Part shown: positions 63,156-64,000 of the stretch, piece after piece
How positions within the stretch are numbered: the stretch's first letter is position 1
Layout: each line of letters opens with the position of its first letter
Assembly (NCBI GenBank): GCA_047636495.1
Contig: JBLILH010000008.1
Location: forward strand, 1-64,000
Direction of reading: 5' to 3'
Origin: Endobugula sp047636495
GTDB lineage: Bacteria; Pseudomonadota; Gammaproteobacteria; Pseudomonadales; Cellvibrionaceae
DNA: 64,000 nt
Position numbers and translations under genes: made by a program
Notes under the pieces: generated by a model
What the model was told of the DNA's origin: nothing
Database searches by the model: none
The model's input: the letters and a program-made list of their open reading frames with translations, nothing else

Positions 63156-64000
63156 ATGCTATTGAAACATATTATTCGCTTTACTATACGCATTAATAAA
63201 ACATTCTCACCGCTGTTTTTAACGGTCTTTATACTGTTTATCGCCGCGTGCACGTCGCCCACAAAAACGGCAACGAAAGTCGATTTACTGACTAACGGAT
63301 ACAGCTTACACGAGCTTATGGCTCAGGCCGTCGCTGTCGACAAGCAAGCTTCACCGCAAAAAGACAGCGAACTACTCACTATTGCCGAACGCTTAATAAC
63401 TATTGGAGCCTTCATGCAGGCCGAAGTAGTCATCGGCCGCATCGATTTTTTATCTCTCAACAACATTCAGTTAGTTCGCTACGCACTCAATGCAACGGAT
63501 ATATATTTGCGTAACCAGTCGTTAGCTCCTGCCTTACTATTACTTGATAACAGCACCCTATCTGCAGCCATTGACCGACAAGCCAGCATTGAACAACAAC
63601 AACAGTTTTATCGTAATAGTGCATCAATACATCGCGCATCAGGGAACATTCTTGCGAGTGTTGAGCAATACAGTATTCTTGGTACACTTTTTTTAGAGCC
63701 CGAGGCGTTACAACGTAACAACGATACACTATGGAAATACCTATCGACTGTAGACGATCAAGAGTTATCTCGGATGTTTTTCTTTGCTAACAATGACGTC
63801 CTTAAAGGATGGTTCGAACTAGCAAAAACCATGAGTTCGTCGCAGAATAACATAGCCACGCAATCTCAAGTTCTCGACAGCTGGCGAGTTAACTACCCGC
63901 AACACCCGGCGAACCTTTACCTGCCGACCAACTTACGTCTACTACAACAATTACTCGCTGAGCAGCCCCAACATATTGCATTATTACTGCCGCTTGAAGG
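63156..64000 (+). CDS. lpoA: LpoA-like lipoprotein, activator of penicillin-binding protein 1A, 3' end outside window
   Basis: The frame from ATG 63156 is open to the window edge, giving at least 281 residues. A signal peptide (HIIRFTIRINKTFSPLF, then LTVFILFIAAC) ends in a lipobox with Cys about residue 33. The N-terminal domain is helical (TPR-like), with SWRVNYPQHPANLYLPTNL and, at the edge, HIALLLPLEG, which starts the periplasmic-binding-protein-like part in LpoA (LppC). LpoA sits in the outer membrane and activates PBP1A. Divergent from rsmI. Confidence 0.9.
   Translation, partial: MLLKHIIRFTIRINKTFSPLFLTVFILFIAACTSPTKTATKVDLLTNGYSLHELMAQAVAVDKQASPQKDSELLTIAERLITIGAFMQAEVVIGRIDFLSLNNIQLVRYALNATDIYLRNQSLAPALLLLDNSTLSAAIDRQASIEQQQQFYRNSASIHRASGNILASVEQYSILGTLFLEPEALQRNNDTLWKYLSTVDDQELSRMFFFANNDVLKGWFELAKTMSSSQNNIATQSQVLDSWRVNYPQHPANLYLPTNLRLLQQLLAEQPQHIALLLPLE

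Overview
The window is a chromosomal segment of a Gram-negative gammaproteobacterium, probably marine and related to the Pseudomonadales/Cellvibrionales/Oceanospirillales lineages. The evidence is the gene order: rnt beside motY; pyrG-kdsA-eno-ftsB-ispD-ispF-truD-pcm-nlpD-rpoS; ampD, a retropepsin and nadC together; pilA divergent from pilBCD-coaE; and a complete mraZ-to-lpxC division/cell-wall cluster followed by an M23 peptidase, secA, argJ and mutT. MotY and a type IV pilus with its glycosyltransferase imply flagellar and twitching motility. The base composition looks moderately AT-rich.

Layout. 1-1124: the start of motY, running off the left edge with 18-residue tandem repeats. 1343-13210: rnt (+), then a minus-strand housekeeping block from pyrG down to rpoS that lacks surE and carries a DUF368 gene. 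13610-16075: a two-gene plus-strand module, a membrane-anchored coiled-coil protein with a CheX-like C-terminus and a CheY-type response regulator. 16232-18719: maf, then an accessory patch downstream of groEL with two ParE-type toxin-antitoxin cassettes, one with a nonsense-mutated toxin, separated by terminators and a displaced copy of the groEL 3' end. 18746-24244: groEL, groES, fxsA, ampG, yajQ, ampD (all -). 24245-28134: a retropepsin and nadC (+) among repeats, two small genes each broken by one in-frame stop, and a REP-associated transposase. 28173-35153: pglL and pilA (-), pilB, pilC, pilD (+). 35154-36528: a minisatellite and an in-frame coaE-yacG fusion. 36750-61381: mutT, argJ, secA, the M23 peptidase, then lpxC back to mraZ, all on the minus strand with many overlapping genes. 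61743-64000: RNase P RNA, rsmI and the 5' part of an lpoA-type lipoprotein gene.

The minus-strand division cluster makes lipid II (MurC, D, E, F, G, MraY, Ddl), assembles the divisome (FtsL, I, W, Q, A, Z) and is preceded by a sigma-70-like promoter with three MraZ-type repeats. AmpG and AmpD recycle the muropeptides released from that wall, and NlpD and LpoA are envelope regulators of wall hydrolases and synthases. The pilus genes form a unit in which PilD processes PilA, PilB and PilC assemble it and PglL probably glycosylates it; a sigma-54-type site lies upstream of pilA.

The most unusual content is the coiled-coil/CheX plus CheY module, the cassette-like toxin-antitoxin patch with copied groEL ends, three small accessory genes each interrupted by a single stop codon, the coaE-yacG fusion, and several repeat families. 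No tRNA, rRNA or CRISPR array was recognised.
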